This document shows, in pieces, positions 16,569-25,957 of a stretch of DNA of 33,327 nt. Position 1 is the stretch's first letter. The number at the start of each line of letters is the position of its first letter. The DNA is from Verrucomicrobiota bacterium (GTDB lineage Bacteria; Verrucomicrobiota; Verrucomicrobiia; Opitutales; Opitutaceae), in the NCBI GenBank assembly GCA_023433275.1, contig JAEZDN010000083.1:1-33327 (forward strand). Reading direction: 5' to 3'. The notes beneath the pieces were generated by a model. The model did no database searches. It was given only the letters and a program-made list of their open reading frames with translations, and was not told the origin of the DNA. The position numbers and the translations under genes are program-made.

Positions 16569-17951
16569 CTAATCCGGCAGCGCCGCCGCGAGCGCCGTCC
16601 CCGGCTGCCATGCGTCCTCGCGGCGCTCGGGCCGGGTCAGCGCGGTGGCTAGCGGGGCCCCCGTGGCAGTCATGGTCGCCGCATCCCAGCGGATCGTCTC
16701 CCCCGTGCGCTGCGCGAGCGCGCCCAGCAACACCTGCTCGGTGAGGCTCGCGCCGTAGGTAAAGTCGGTCAATGCCTGGCCGCGTGTGCGGATGGCCTCG
16801 TACCAGTTCACGAAGTGTCCCCCGCGGACCCGCGGCAGCCGCTCGGCGGGCCGATTCGCCAGCACCTCCCGCTCCCGCGCCTCCGGAAAAACCTTCGGCC
16901 GGCTGCTGGCGCGCATGTCCGGGTAGAAGATCGTCCCCTCGGTGCCCGCGAAGGCCATGCCGCCGTACGATCCCGATTGGATGACCTTGGCGCTGAGGTG
17001 CGGAATGGATTCGGGCACGAACCGCGCCCCGTCCTTCCAGCCATTGCGCCAGTGCACGCGCAGCGGGCCCCGGTCACCGCGTGCGGGGAATTCCCAGTTA
17101 ACCTTCGCCCACCGCGGGACGGTGAAGGCGCTGCGCCCGAAAACCTCCGCCTGGACGACGGTCGGGAACTCCGTGTCGAACACGTAGCGCAACACGTCGA
17201 ACATGTGCGTGCCGATGTCGCAGATCGCGCCGCTGCCCAAACCCCACCAGCTGCGCCAGCGCTCCGGCGCCATGCGACGGCTGAACGGGCGGTCGGGCCG
17301 GTCCGCCAGCCACTGGCGCCAGTTCATGGTCGCGGGCACCGGCTCCGCCAGCGGCGCCGCTTCCGCCCACTCGCCGATTCGCGGATCGGTGCGGTCCGTC
17401 CAGAACCAAACGTCGGTCACCTTGCCGATGGCCCCGGCTTCAATCCACTCCCGCAGGACCGGCAGCCCGGCCATGCTGTGTCCCTGGAGGCCAAGCTGCG
17501 TGACCACCCCCTGGTGCCGCGCGGCCGCGGCGATGCGACGACATTCCCAAGCCGTGGTCGCCATGGGTTTTTCCAGATACACGTTCAGCCCCGCCTCCAT
17601 GCACGCCATGGCCAGCGGATAATGGGAGTGGTCGGGTGTCGTGATCACGACGCCGTCGATCTCCCCGGCATGGCGGTCCAGCAGGCGGCGCACGTCCTGG
17701 TAACGCGGCACCCCGGGATGGGCCGAGAAACTCTCCGCGGCGCGCTCCTCGTCGACGTCGCAAAAGGCCACGTAATGCTGGGCCACCTGGGACTTCACCG
17801 AGCTCGCCCCCCAGCCACCCACCCCGATGAATGCGAGCCGCAGCTGGTCGGAAGGCGCAGCGCGGAGACCGCGCGGAAGGAAAACGGCGCCCAACGCGCC
17901 CACGGCCAGCGTGGACAGCGCCTGGCGGCGGGTGAGGGAGGGGGAAGTCAC
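16569..17951 (-). CDS. Tat-exported Gfo/Idh/MocA family protein
   Basis: The protein has 460 residues. The N-terminal SLTRRQALSTLAVGALGAVF segment is a twin-arginine signal, so a folded, cofactor-loaded protein is exported. The Rossmann segment LAFIGVGGWGASS follows, then TTPDHSHYPLAMACMEAG and the EKPMA motif with its catalytic-region lysine. The C-terminal domain has GSGAICDIGTHMFD. Periplasmic Gfo/Idh proteins in related bacteria include oxidoreductases; the related GH109 family uses bound NAD for glycoside cleavage, so either role is possible. It is last in the HEAT-sulfatase/GH30-SGNH operon, 76 bp after the fusion gene. Confidence 0.85.
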   Translation of the reverse strand: MTSPSLTRRQALSTLAVGALGAVFLPRGLRAAPSDQLRLAFIGVGGWGASSVKSQVAQHYVAFCDVDEERAAESFSAHPGVPRYQDVRRLLDRHAGEIDGVVITTPDHSHYPLAMACMEAGLNVYLEKPMATTAWECRRIAAAARHQGVVTQLGLQGHSMAGLPVLREWIEAGAIGKVTDVWFWTDRTDPRIGEWAEAAPLAEPVPATMNWRQWLADRPDRPFSRRMAPERWRSWWGLGSGAICDIGTHMFDVLRYVFDTEFPTVVQAEVFGRSAFTVPRWAKVNWEFPARGDRGPLRVHWRNGWKDGARFVPESIPHLSAKVIQSGSYGGMAFAGTEGTIFYPDMRASSRPKVFPEAREREVLANRPAERLPRVRGGHFVNWYEAIRTRGQALTDFTYGASLTEQVLLGALAQRTGETIRWDAATMTATGAPLATALTRPERREDAWQPGTALAAALPD

Positions 17952-18027
17952 GGGGACAGCATCGCCACCGCGCGGCCGCGGCGCAACCAGCTCTTTGCTC
18001 TTCCCGTTGAATTCATGATTCCCGACT

Positions 18028-20088
18028 TCACCGCCCGGACGACCGGGCGGCCACCGGTTGCAGGTACGGCCCGACGATGTCCCGCCACAACGCGTATCCC
18101 GCCGCGTTCATGTGCAGCTGATCGTCCTGATAATAATCCCGCGACGGCAGGCCGTCGTCGCCCAACATGGGACCCCACACATCGATGAAATCGTGTCCCT
18201 CCCTCTGGCAATAGTGCCGCAACATCGCGTTGAAACGCAGGTGCTCGGCCCGCGCGGACCAGCGGCGCGGATTCGCGGCCGCGCCGATGAAGGCGATCCG
18301 CGCACCCGGCAGCGCCTCCTTCATCCTGCGGCACAATTCATCGATGTCTCCCAGCACATGCTCGGCGGAGCGACCGGAACTGAGGTCGTTGGTGCCGGAG
18401 TAGATGACGACCTGCCGCGGGTGCCCCGCCTTGATCACGCGGTCAAAGTAGCCGAGCAGATCGGATACCCGCGAGCCGCCAAACCCGCGCTGATACACGG
18501 GCTGGCCCGGAAAATCCGCCGCCAGCGTTTTCCACAGCAGGATGCTCGAGCTGCCGGCAAACAAAATGCCATTGGCCGGCACCGGCGCTTCGGCCTCGCG
18601 ACGCTCGATGGCTTGGATGTCGCGTTCCCACCGCGCATCAACCCGCGGGTCCGCGCGCGCGCGGTCCCAATCAGCCACCACCGTGCTGACTGATTGCGCG
18701 GGCAAAGTCAGTCGCACCATCCCCCGGACGCCAGCGACCTCCACGGGCGCGTGATCCTGCGTCGCCGACGTCTGCCAGGCGCGCCATCCGGTCGGCGCGC
18801 CGCGGCCCCAGTTCAACAGCACGTCGCGGGGTTCGGCCCCCGTGTTGATCAGCACGCTGACCGCCTCGCCCCGCGCATCGTGCACAAACGCGCTGACCAG
18901 CAGGTCGGCGGGCGTGTCGTTCGCGACCTCGACGCGGACGCTCCCCGGCCGCACGTGCCGCCAGAATTGCATCGTGGCATGGGTTTTCTTGGTCGGCTTC
19001 GCGTCGACCATGAACCACAATTCCGGCGCATCTTCCGACGCGGTGAGCTGCCAGCCGGTGAACAGGCTCACGTTGGCCTGCGTGAGCGCAACATGGAGTT
19101 GCGAGGCAATTCCCCCCGTCACCGGACCCGGCCACTCGTGCGATCCGGAGGCACCTTCCGTGATCCAATACGGCCGGCCCCGCGCCTTGATGGCGTGCCA
19201 ATAGCCGATGACGTTGAAGCGCGAATCGCCCTGGATCCCATCACTGTAACCGTGGGTGGCGAACGCGTCGAAATGGCGTTCGACGCCCGGTGCCATGAGC
19301 GCCTCCACGTAGGGGCGATGACGATCGGAGTCAGCCGTCGCCAGCGTCATGTCCTCCGGGCCGTAGAAGAGTGGCTTGCGCACCCCCTCGCGCTCGAACA
19401 TCTCGCCGGTCACCCGCACCAGGCGGGCGTATTCCTCCGGCGTATAGAGCACCGATTCGTACGGCTGGGTGAAGAGCGGCTCGTTCTGAAGGCTGATGGC
19501 ATGAAACGGCGTGCCCTGCGCCTCCATCGCGCGCGCAAACTCGACGACCCATTTGGCGAAATGCTCGAAGCGATCCGGACGCAGCCGGTTGTCGCGGTCG
19601 TGGGTGCGCGCGGCATCGGAGATGAAGCCGGCCTTCGTGCCGCGGCGCTGCCCGCTCACCTTCATCCAGCCCGGCGGGCTCCAGACCGCGCCGATGATCT
19701 TCACTTCCGGGTTGGCGTCCACCATCATGCGGGCCCAGTCGCGGTTGAGCCGCCCGCGCGGCGTGCCGCCTCCATCCCAGTCGAACTTGTCGAAGGTGAT
19801 GTCCCGCCAGTCGGCAATCTCGTCGGGGAGCGTGCCGCCCCACATTTGCAGGCGAAACACGCTCTGCCCCAGTTCCAGGGCCGCATAGCGCGCGAACGCC
19901 GGATCGCGAAACCAGGCCTGCGAGGGCGCGAACCACCCCGAGATCGAGCAGCCGAATCCATCGATCACCTGGTGCCGGCGGTCGGGCTGGACCGTCACAA
20001 GCACCGGCGGCGGCGCGGCGGAAATGAGGCAGGCGAGGAACAGGCCGGCTAACAACAGGGCGGAGCGAAGGATGGCGGGCAGGTGCAT
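18028..20088 (-). CDS. Secreted GH30 glycosidase fused to an SGNH/GDSL hydrolase
   Basis: The protein has 686 residues with a signal peptide (about 1-24). Residues about 28-475 form a GH30 TIM barrel plus beta domain. DGFGCSISGW lies at the start, the acid/base is Glu203 (SLQNEP), the nucleophile is Glu311 (YWITEGASGS), and SVSTVVADW closes the beta domain. After a helical linker, residues about 505-678 form an SGNH hydrolase: nucleophile Ser514 in FAGSSSI, RGFGGSRVSDL, Asn567 in SGTNDLS, and Asp656/His659 in DDQLHMN. The protein should cleave a beta-glycosidic bond and remove an acyl group from the same polymer. It starts 12 bp after the sulfatase stop, so the two are co-transcribed. GH30 covers glucosidases, xylanases and 1,6-galactanases; the substrate is open. 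Confidence 0.88.
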   Translation of the reverse strand: MHLPAILRSALLLAGLFLACLISAAPPPVLVTVQPDRRHQVIDGFGCSISGWFAPSQAWFRDPAFARYAALELGQSVFRLQMWGGTLPDEIADWRDITFDKFDWDGGGTPRGRLNRDWARMMVDANPEVKIIGAVWSPPGWMKVSGQRRGTKAGFISDAARTHDRDNRLRPDRFEHFAKWVVEFARAMEAQGTPFHAISLQNEPLFTQPYESVLYTPEEYARLVRVTGEMFEREGVRKPLFYGPEDMTLATADSDRHRPYVEALMAPGVERHFDAFATHGYSDGIQGDSRFNVIGYWHAIKARGRPYWITEGASGSHEWPGPVTGGIASQLHVALTQANVSLFTGWQLTASEDAPELWFMVDAKPTKKTHATMQFWRHVRPGSVRVEVANDTPADLLVSAFVHDARGEAVSVLINTGAEPRDVLLNWGRGAPTGWRAWQTSATQDHAPVEVAGVRGMVRLTLPAQSVSTVVADWDRARADPRVDARWERDIQAIERREAEAPVPANGILFAGSSSILLWKTLAADFPGQPVYQRGFGGSRVSDLLGYFDRVIKAGHPRQVVIYSGTNDLSSGRSAEHVLGDIDELCRRMKEALPGARIAFIGAAANPRRWSARAEHLRFNAMLRHYCQREGHDFIDVWGPMLGDDGLPSRDYYQDDQLHMNAAGYALWRDIVGPYLQPVAARSSGR

Positions 20089-20100
20089 GATGGGGTTGGG

Positions 20101-21960
20101 CTATTGCGCCGGCCCATCTTTCAAATGGGCCAGCAGGGCTTGGAGGATGATGTCGTATCGCGGATGAGGCAGCACCACGCCGGCGGCGGAGTATTCCTGC
20201 ACGCGGGGCAGGATCGGCGCGGCCTTTGCGCCCAGCCGATCAATCGCGGCCAGCGCCGCGACGGCGTCGAAAAAGGGATTGCGCGCGGGGTCCGAGGAGG
20301 CGCCCAGCCACTCGAGCGCGGCGGAACGGTCGCGGGCGTCGCCCGCCCGCACCAACGCCTCGGCGGCAACCGTCCGCACCGGGGCCGATTCATCGCCGAG
20401 CGCGCGGCGCAGGCCCGGGAGACCGGTCTCGCCCAGCCGGGCCAGGCCCAGGGCCGCCCAATAGCGCACGGCACTGTCGGGGTCGTCCAGGCTTTCCTCA
20501 AACACGCCCGGAGCGTCGGCGGAGGGCAGCGAGGCCAGCTCGGCGAGGGCAAAAACACGCTCGAGGGGATACGCCCCTTCCTCCCGCGCCAGATCATACG
20601 GGGACAGTCCCGGGCGCCGGGAGAACAATTCGCCCTCGGGGAGGAAGCCCACATCACGAATGGCGAGCGCGTGCGCCTGTTGCGCCGCCCGCAACCGCGC
20701 CTTGATGGCCGCGAACCCGGGAGCGCCGGCTAGATTGGCGACCTCGTCGGAATCGTGCTCGAGGTCGTAGAGCTCCTCGGCCGGCCGCGGCCGCCAGAAC
20801 GCCGATTGGACGGCGTTGAGTTCGCCCGCCGCGAACATCCGGTGCCACGCCGCCGTGGTGGGAGTTTGAAACTGATAGTCGATATACTGACCCGCCGGCA
20901 GTTCCGGACGATAATTGCGGATGTACACGTATCGTCCGTCCGTGACCGAGCGCACGAGATCCTCGCGCTCGTCCACCCGCCCGCGGAAGCCGTGCACATA
21001 TTCCGGCGCGGCCGCGGCGTGCGGGCCGAGGAAGGCACGTCCCTGCATCCATTCGGGGGGGGCGATACCGGCCAGGCTGAGCAAGGTCGGAGCCAGGTCC
21101 ACGAAGCTCACCAGACGGTCGCTCACGCCCCCCGGCCGGTAACCGGCCGGACGCAGGTCGCGAAACTTCTCCGGGATATACACCACGAGCGGGACGCGCA
21201 GGCCGGAATTCCCGGGCCAGCGTTTGCTGCGCGGCATGCCGGAACCGTGGTCGCCGTAATAAAAGACGATGGTGTCCCCCGCGAGACCCGCGGCCTCGAG
21301 CTCCGCGAGACGCCGGCCCGCGTCGGCATCGGCCTCCGACACCCTGTCGTAATACTGCGCCCAGTCGCGCCGGACTTCGGGAATGTCCGGATGGTAGGCG
21401 GGAACGCGCATCTTCGCCGGATCATGCACGGGCACATGGGGGCGCCGGCGGATCTCGCTCTCATGGCTCCGGGTCGAGTTGAAGATGGCGAAGAACGGAC
21501 GCCCGGCCGGCCGGTTCCGCCAGTGCGCCTGGCCCGACGACTCATCCCAACCCTTCCCCTCCGCGGGATCCTGGTAGTTGTAGTCCTCCTTCAGGTTGTT
21601 CGTCGTGTAGTAGCCCGCGTCCCGCATCAGGCGCGGATACATGACCAGCCCGGCCGGCAAAGGCACGGCGCTGCGCATATGCTCGGCCCCGGTGGCGGTC
21701 GGGTGGAGGCCGGTGATGAGGGCGGTGCGCGCGGGAGCGCATACCGGGGCGTTCGACCAGGCGAAACGATAGCGCAAGCCGCGCGTCGCGAGCGCGTCGA
21801 CGTGCGGCGTCGTCGCCCGCGGATCCCCATAACATCCCATCTCGATGCCGTGGTCCTCGCTGGTAAGCCAGAGGATGTTGGGCCGCGGAGCGGGCGACGC
21901 CGGCAGGATGCCCGCCGGGGCAAGCAGGGCGCAGCCAAGGAGGGGTATTCGCAAGGACAT
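20101..21960 (-). CDS. Periplasmic formylglycine sulfatase with C-terminal HEAT-like repeats
   Basis: The protein has 619 residues from the ATG at 21960, chosen because it gives a signal peptide (IPLLGCALLAPAGILPA). An in-frame start at 22101 would include the operator. The sulfatase domain covers about residues 26-450, with NILWLTSEDHG, the formylglycine motif CAPAR (Cys74) and YYGDHGSGMPRSKRW. Residues about 490-610 contain helical repeats (DSAVRYWAALGLARLGE, SAPVRTVAAEALVRAG) of HEAT/PBS type, which probably serve for binding. Such sulfatase-HEAT fusions are common in Verrucomicrobiota and Planctomycetota. It heads an operon with the GH30-SGNH fusion and the exported Gfo/Idh protein. Confidence 0.9.
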   Translation of the reverse strand: MSLRIPLLGCALLAPAGILPASPAPRPNILWLTSEDHGIEMGCYGDPRATTPHVDALATRGLRYRFAWSNAPVCAPARTALITGLHPTATGAEHMRSAVPLPAGLVMYPRLMRDAGYYTTNNLKEDYNYQDPAEGKGWDESSGQAHWRNRPAGRPFFAIFNSTRSHESEIRRRPHVPVHDPAKMRVPAYHPDIPEVRRDWAQYYDRVSEADADAGRRLAELEAAGLAGDTIVFYYGDHGSGMPRSKRWPGNSGLRVPLVVYIPEKFRDLRPAGYRPGGVSDRLVSFVDLAPTLLSLAGIAPPEWMQGRAFLGPHAAAAPEYVHGFRGRVDEREDLVRSVTDGRYVYIRNYRPELPAGQYIDYQFQTPTTAAWHRMFAAGELNAVQSAFWRPRPAEELYDLEHDSDEVANLAGAPGFAAIKARLRAAQQAHALAIRDVGFLPEGELFSRRPGLSPYDLAREEGAYPLERVFALAELASLPSADAPGVFEESLDDPDSAVRYWAALGLARLGETGLPGLRRALGDESAPVRTVAAEALVRAGDARDRSAALEWLGASSDPARNPFFDAVAALAAIDRLGAKAAPILPRVQEYSAAGVVLPHPRYDIILQALLAHLKDGPAQ

Positions 21961-22047
21961 CGGTGAAGCCGGGGCGCGGTGCCGGCGACCGGAGGAAACG
22001 GTCACCGCACTCGCCATGTTGCCGGCGACTTCGCGATAGTCGCGCTC

Positions 22048-22063
22048 ATTCATCAGGTTGAAT
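22048..22063. promoter_or_regulatory. Putative LacI-type operator upstream of sulfatase/GH30 operon (site 5)
   Basis: ATTCATCAGGTTGAAT differs from the GH1 site at only the two outermost bases and from the site at the regulator gene at two of 16. It lies 88 bp upstream of the sulfatase ATG and downstream of the receptor terminator, so it can serve only this operon. Confidence 0.75.
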
Positions 22064-22144
22064 AAACGAAATGAGGGGGACCGATTGCATCCCGCGATCA
22101 CGCGGTCCCCCGGCGCGGCGCCTCAGATCGCGGGGCTTGGAACG

Positions 22145-22177
22145 AAAAAGGTCCTCCGAGTGCGACTCGGAGGACCT
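22145..22177 (-). terminator. Rho-independent terminator of the TonB-dependent receptor gene
   Basis: The 12-bp arms 22149-22160 and 22166-22177 pair perfectly around a 5-base loop. On the minus strand the hairpin is followed by a T-run (A at 22145-22149 on the plus strand). It lies about 50 bp after the receptor stop and insulates the receptor from the sulfatase operon. Confidence 0.92.
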
Positions 22178-22227
22178 CGTTACCCCGATTGGGCGAGCCA
22201 AAGCTCACACAAAAGAGTTCAGGCGAC

Positions 22228-25200
22228 TCAGAAGCTAAACGTGCTGGAAATTCGCCAGCTCCGCCCTTCCTGGATGCGGAACAAGGCGGGGGTACCATCG
22301 GGATTGGCGGAGACCGGGACCAGTTTGTTGTCGCCGAATGCGTTGTAGACGTTCAGCTGCACGCGCCAGTCGATCCTATCCGTGAGCTTCCGGCGGTAGC
22401 TGAGGTTCACGTCCACCCGGCTGGTCTTCGGCCCCATGAACGGGTTGTTGATGTCGGCAACGACGGACCCGAATTCATTGAAGTAGCGCGGATAACCGAT
22501 CGAGCGGGAGCCCTCCCAGCGATAGGCGCCGCCGACGCCGAAGCCCTTGAGGCGTCCTTCGTCGAAGGTGTAGTTCGCCAGGGCGTTGAACCGCCATTCC
22601 ACCAGGTCGGTGTTGCGCTGGCCATTGCGCTGCAAGACCACCAGGTATTCGGACCAGATATTGTTCCGGAAGAACTCGCCCATCGTGCCGTTGATGCCGA
22701 ATGGGTTTTCATTGCTCCGGAGCGCACCCGCCGCCGTCAGCGTGTCGCCGTTCCACAAGGCCTCGTTGAGGAACTCATAGACCGCCTGGGTGGCCGCGCC
22801 CGGGACGTTGTCCGCCATCGCGTTGGTCTTCGAGGCATTCACCGTCAACCGAAGCTGCCGGGTGGGATTCGCGGTGAACTCGACCTCGTAGCCCTTGGAG
22901 ACCGTGTCCGCCGTGTTGGTCCCCGCGATGGCAAACGCGGTAAGCAGGTTGCTGGGCGCGTACGTGCCGCCGTTGCCTTGCGTGAGCCAGCTGGTCACGA
23001 AGGTCGGGAACTGATTCTTGAACTCGGCTTCCATCGCGTACCACGCCGGGGCGCTGATGTTTTCCTGGTCCGCAATGCTCCAGCTGGGGGGAGTCACCTG
23101 GCTCTCATAGGCCTCGCGCAACACGCCGTTGGACGCGTTGGCCGCGGCGACGGCGCCGTTGATGCCGAGCAGCTGCTGCATGCGGAATTCGTTCGCGACC
23201 GCACCGGTGGTGGCGTTGAGGATGCTGGTCTCGTACTTGGTGACCTTCAGGCTGTACTTCCGGTCCTTCGTCGAGAACAGCACGCTGTACTCATCGGTCG
23301 AGCCCGCCGGGGGCGGCAGGGGCCGGCCGAGCTTGTCGATGCGACCGGCCGTCGGGTTGAAGTTTTCACCGCGGTTGAAACCGAGGGAAACATTGATCGG
23401 CAACCAGTCCATCCTGGGCAGGCGGTTCAGGTGCGCGACCACGCTTTGGCTGCGTGACTGCACCCGCAGCGCGTAGCGGTTGCCGGTGTCGTAGTTGAAA
23501 ACCGTCGGATCGACATTCGCGCCGCCATCGGGCCGGCCCGTGCTGTTCTTCTGCTTCGTGCGGGCCGAATCTTCGCGCCAACCCAGGGTGCCGATGAGCG
23601 CGCCATCGAGCAGCTGGCCCTGCCACGAGAGGATCTGCGATTCGATGCGCGTGTGTGTGAGGCTCGCTCCGCGGGTCGCCATGTCGAGCTCCGCCTGATC
23701 GCCGCTCAGGGCGTCGATCAGGGAATACTGTTTCTGCACCCACCCGGTGTAGTTGGCGGGGTTCGCCGACTGGGTGGAATTCTGGCCGAGCGGATTCACC
23801 CACGGCGCGTTGAACGCCACGCTGCCGGGCGCGATCCAGGTCGGGTCAAACACCGTGATCGAGATGGGCGCCTTGCCGATCTCATCCAGGATCGGGGTCA
23901 CTATGGGCGAGAAGTAGGCGCCGGAGAGGCTGCCCCGTCCCGTCAGGTCATCACTGATGTAGTACTGCACGCCGGTGCGCGTGTTGTTGTTGAACCGCTG
24001 GCCGGGAAAACCGGGGCCCTCCACGAGCAGGTTGTCCGGCATGACGTAGCGCTGAAAGTCCCGCGTGCGCGTCTCGTTCTCGTCCAGCGACCAGGCCGCG
24101 TTGAACGTATTGCGACCCAGCAGGTATTGCAGCCACTGCGGCCCCTTTCTTTCCCGCCGCAGGTCGTAATCGAAGAACGTCGAGAGGCGCGAGCCCTCGA
24201 TGTCGTATTTGCGGATGCGGTTGCCACTGAAGGTCGTCTCCTGCACGTACGCCCGGCCCACATTGGGATTCGGCGTGCCGTCGCGAAGGAAGGCATTGAT
24301 GTCGACCATGATTCGGGCGTTGTCACTCAACAACGTGGTCTGGCCGAACTCCGACCACTCGCGGAAATGCGACGCCTCGACGCCGACCTTGTTGTCGAAG
24401 AAGGTCACGGGAATCACCGCGCGCAGCTGGTGGAAGTCCGACCACTCGCGCTTGTTCGGGCCATCGAGCAGGTTGTTGAAGAAGTCGAAGGCCGAGGCGT
24501 CACTCATCGAGGTGCGCGACCAGGCGCTGCCGAACGGATGCGCAATCCCGGTGGCGTAGGCGTTCAGCGTGTTGACGACACGGGCGCTGTAGGGCGCGCC
24601 GAACAGGGCCGCCGCCGTGGGATTCGTGTTGATCGTGCCGTTGGCGTTGCGCACGCCATAGGCGCCACCGCGACCCACGACCCAACCATAGGTGCCATCG
24701 GGGTCGGCAATCAGCCTGCCACCCTCGGCATCAAAGCTCGTCGCAACGCCCACGGGCAGGGTGCCGCTGAAGTTGAAGGCATAGGGCACTTGGTAACCGT
24801 TGAGCGCGTAAGTGCCGCCCGGAATCACGCCGTTCGCGTAGGTCTTGAAGTTGGTGCCGGCCGGCAGCTGGATGTCGCGGATCTCCAGGCCCGAAACGTA
24901 CGGGGTGACGGCATCCACCGGCGGCGCGTAGCGCGGGCGGTTGCTCTTCGTGTCGCCCTGCTCGTAATCCACCGAGATCTCGAAGGAACGGCCATTGCGG
25001 TTCATGAACGACGGACGATAGGTCGCGGCAATAAACTGCCGGTCCTCGTCCTCATACGCGAAGTTCTGCCGGTATTCGTTCCGCTCCACCAGCGCCGCGA
25101 TGCGGACCGCCAGTTGGTCCCGCATCAGGACCTTGTTGTACTGGAGCGTGCCGCGCGCGGCGCCGAACTGGTCGTACGCCAGGCCGAGCTCGCCGCTGTC

Positions 25201-25821
25201 GCGCTGCAGGTTTGCCGTGTCGGTGCTCGCATTCACCACACCGCCCGGGCTGCCCAGGCCGAAGAGGATGCTGTTGGGCCCCCGCAGCAGGTCGATGCGC
25301 CCAACATTGTAGCTGTCCCAAGCCACGTTGGTCCGGAAATAATTCCGGGTGTTGTCCGCGCTCACCAGGCCACGGACGCGCGTGCTGCCTGCCGGATTGA
25401 GCATGCGCAGCGTCTCGTCGTTGTTGCCGAAGCTGCCGTTGCCCGCATGGATGTAATTGCCGCGATTCGACGACACTTCCATGTTGGTCGCGTATGCCAG
25501 CGCCGTCCCGGAATCGGTGGCGCCCAGGTCATCCAGGAATTCCTTCGTCAGCACGCTGATCGATGAGGCGACGTCCTCCAGGTTCGTGCGCAAACGGGTG
25601 CCGGCGAGGGTCGAGGTCGCCGCGTAGCCCAGGCTTTCATCCGCCGAGACCACGAACGGGGAGAGTTCATAAACACTCTCGTCGTTCGCGGCGGTGGTCG
25701 GGGGCGTCGTCGTGTTCGTCGTGTTCGTCGTCTGCGCGACGGCAAAGGTCGCGAGCACGCTGGCAAGCAGCGTGGCACTGAGTCGCGACCGATTCCCTGA
25801 CAAGGATGTGCAGGAATTCAT
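22228..25821 (-). CDS. TonB-dependent outer-membrane receptor
   Basis: The protein has 1197 residues from the ATG at 25821. This start gives a signal peptide (RLSATLLASVLATFAVAQ) followed by a Thr/Asn/Pro-rich stretch and YELSPFVVSADESLGYAAT, typical of Opitutaceae receptors. The plug domain has TRLRTNLEDVASSISVLTKEF, VGRIDLLRGPNSILFG and GSPGGVVNASTDT. The remainder is a beta barrel ending in Phe (SSTFSF), the usual barrel-insertion signature. An in-frame ATG at 25842 is an alternative. It should import glycan fragments across the outer membrane with TonB-ExbBD, which are not in the window. No SusD-like partner is present, as expected outside Bacteroidota. The 136-bp gap from the regulator gene has only weak operator-like sequence. 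Confidence 0.93.
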   Translation of the reverse strand: MNSCTSLSGNRSRLSATLLASVLATFAVAQTTNTTNTTTPPTTAANDESVYELSPFVVSADESLGYAATSTLAGTRLRTNLEDVASSISVLTKEFLDDLGATDSGTALAYATNMEVSSNRGNYIHAGNGSFGNNDETLRMLNPAGSTRVRGLVSADNTRNYFRTNVAWDSYNVGRIDLLRGPNSILFGLGSPGGVVNASTDTANLQRDSGELGLAYDQFGAARGTLQYNKVLMRDQLAVRIAALVERNEYRQNFAYEDEDRQFIAATYRPSFMNRNGRSFEISVDYEQGDTKSNRPRYAPPVDAVTPYVSGLEIRDIQLPAGTNFKTYANGVIPGGTYALNGYQVPYAFNFSGTLPVGVATSFDAEGGRLIADPDGTYGWVVGRGGAYGVRNANGTINTNPTAAALFGAPYSARVVNTLNAYATGIAHPFGSAWSRTSMSDASAFDFFNNLLDGPNKREWSDFHQLRAVIPVTFFDNKVGVEASHFREWSEFGQTTLLSDNARIMVDINAFLRDGTPNPNVGRAYVQETTFSGNRIRKYDIEGSRLSTFFDYDLRRERKGPQWLQYLLGRNTFNAAWSLDENETRTRDFQRYVMPDNLLVEGPGFPGQRFNNNTRTGVQYYISDDLTGRGSLSGAYFSPIVTPILDEIGKAPISITVFDPTWIAPGSVAFNAPWVNPLGQNSTQSANPANYTGWVQKQYSLIDALSGDQAELDMATRGASLTHTRIESQILSWQGQLLDGALIGTLGWREDSARTKQKNSTGRPDGGANVDPTVFNYDTGNRYALRVQSRSQSVVAHLNRLPRMDWLPINVSLGFNRGENFNPTAGRIDKLGRPLPPPAGSTDEYSVLFSTKDRKYSLKVTKYETSILNATTGAVANEFRMQQLLGINGAVAAANASNGVLREAYESQVTPPSWSIADQENISAPAWYAMEAEFKNQFPTFVTSWLTQGNGGTYAPSNLLTAFAIAGTNTADTVSKGYEVEFTANPTRQLRLTVNASKTNAMADNVPGAATQAVYEFLNEALWNGDTLTAAGALRSNENPFGINGTMGEFFRNNIWSEYLVVLQRNGQRNTDLVEWRFNALANYTFDEGRLKGFGVGGAYRWEGSRSIGYPRYFNEFGSVVADINNPFMGPKTSRVDVNLSYRRKLTDRIDWRVQLNVYNAFGDNKLVPVSANPDGTPALFRIQEGRSWRISSTFSF

Positions 25822-25922
25822 GGGGTTGGTTTGGGTTGGCATGGGGGGTGTAGGCACGGAACCGGGGTTCCGTGAATGGCCGCACCGTTGCCCCCCATTT
25901 CCGCGCCGCCAACGGCTGCGGA

Positions 25923-25938
25923 TGTAATCTCGTTGAAA
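25923..25938. promoter_or_regulatory. Degenerate operator-like sequence upstream of the receptor gene
   Basis: TGTAATCTCGTTGAAA keeps an intact right half (GTTGAA) and part of the left half, matching about 10 of 16 bases of the site at 22048. It lies 102 bp upstream of the receptor ATG. A second weak match, ATTCATGGGGTTGG, overlaps the ATG itself. Either could be chance. Confidence 0.25.
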
Positions 25939-25957
25939 AACCGGGCACCCGCGCGCG

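Noticed and set aside
25818..25833. Operator-like ATTCATGGGGTTGGTT over the receptor ATG
   Set aside because: It lacks the right-hand TGAA half and includes the start codon, so similarity is probably chance.
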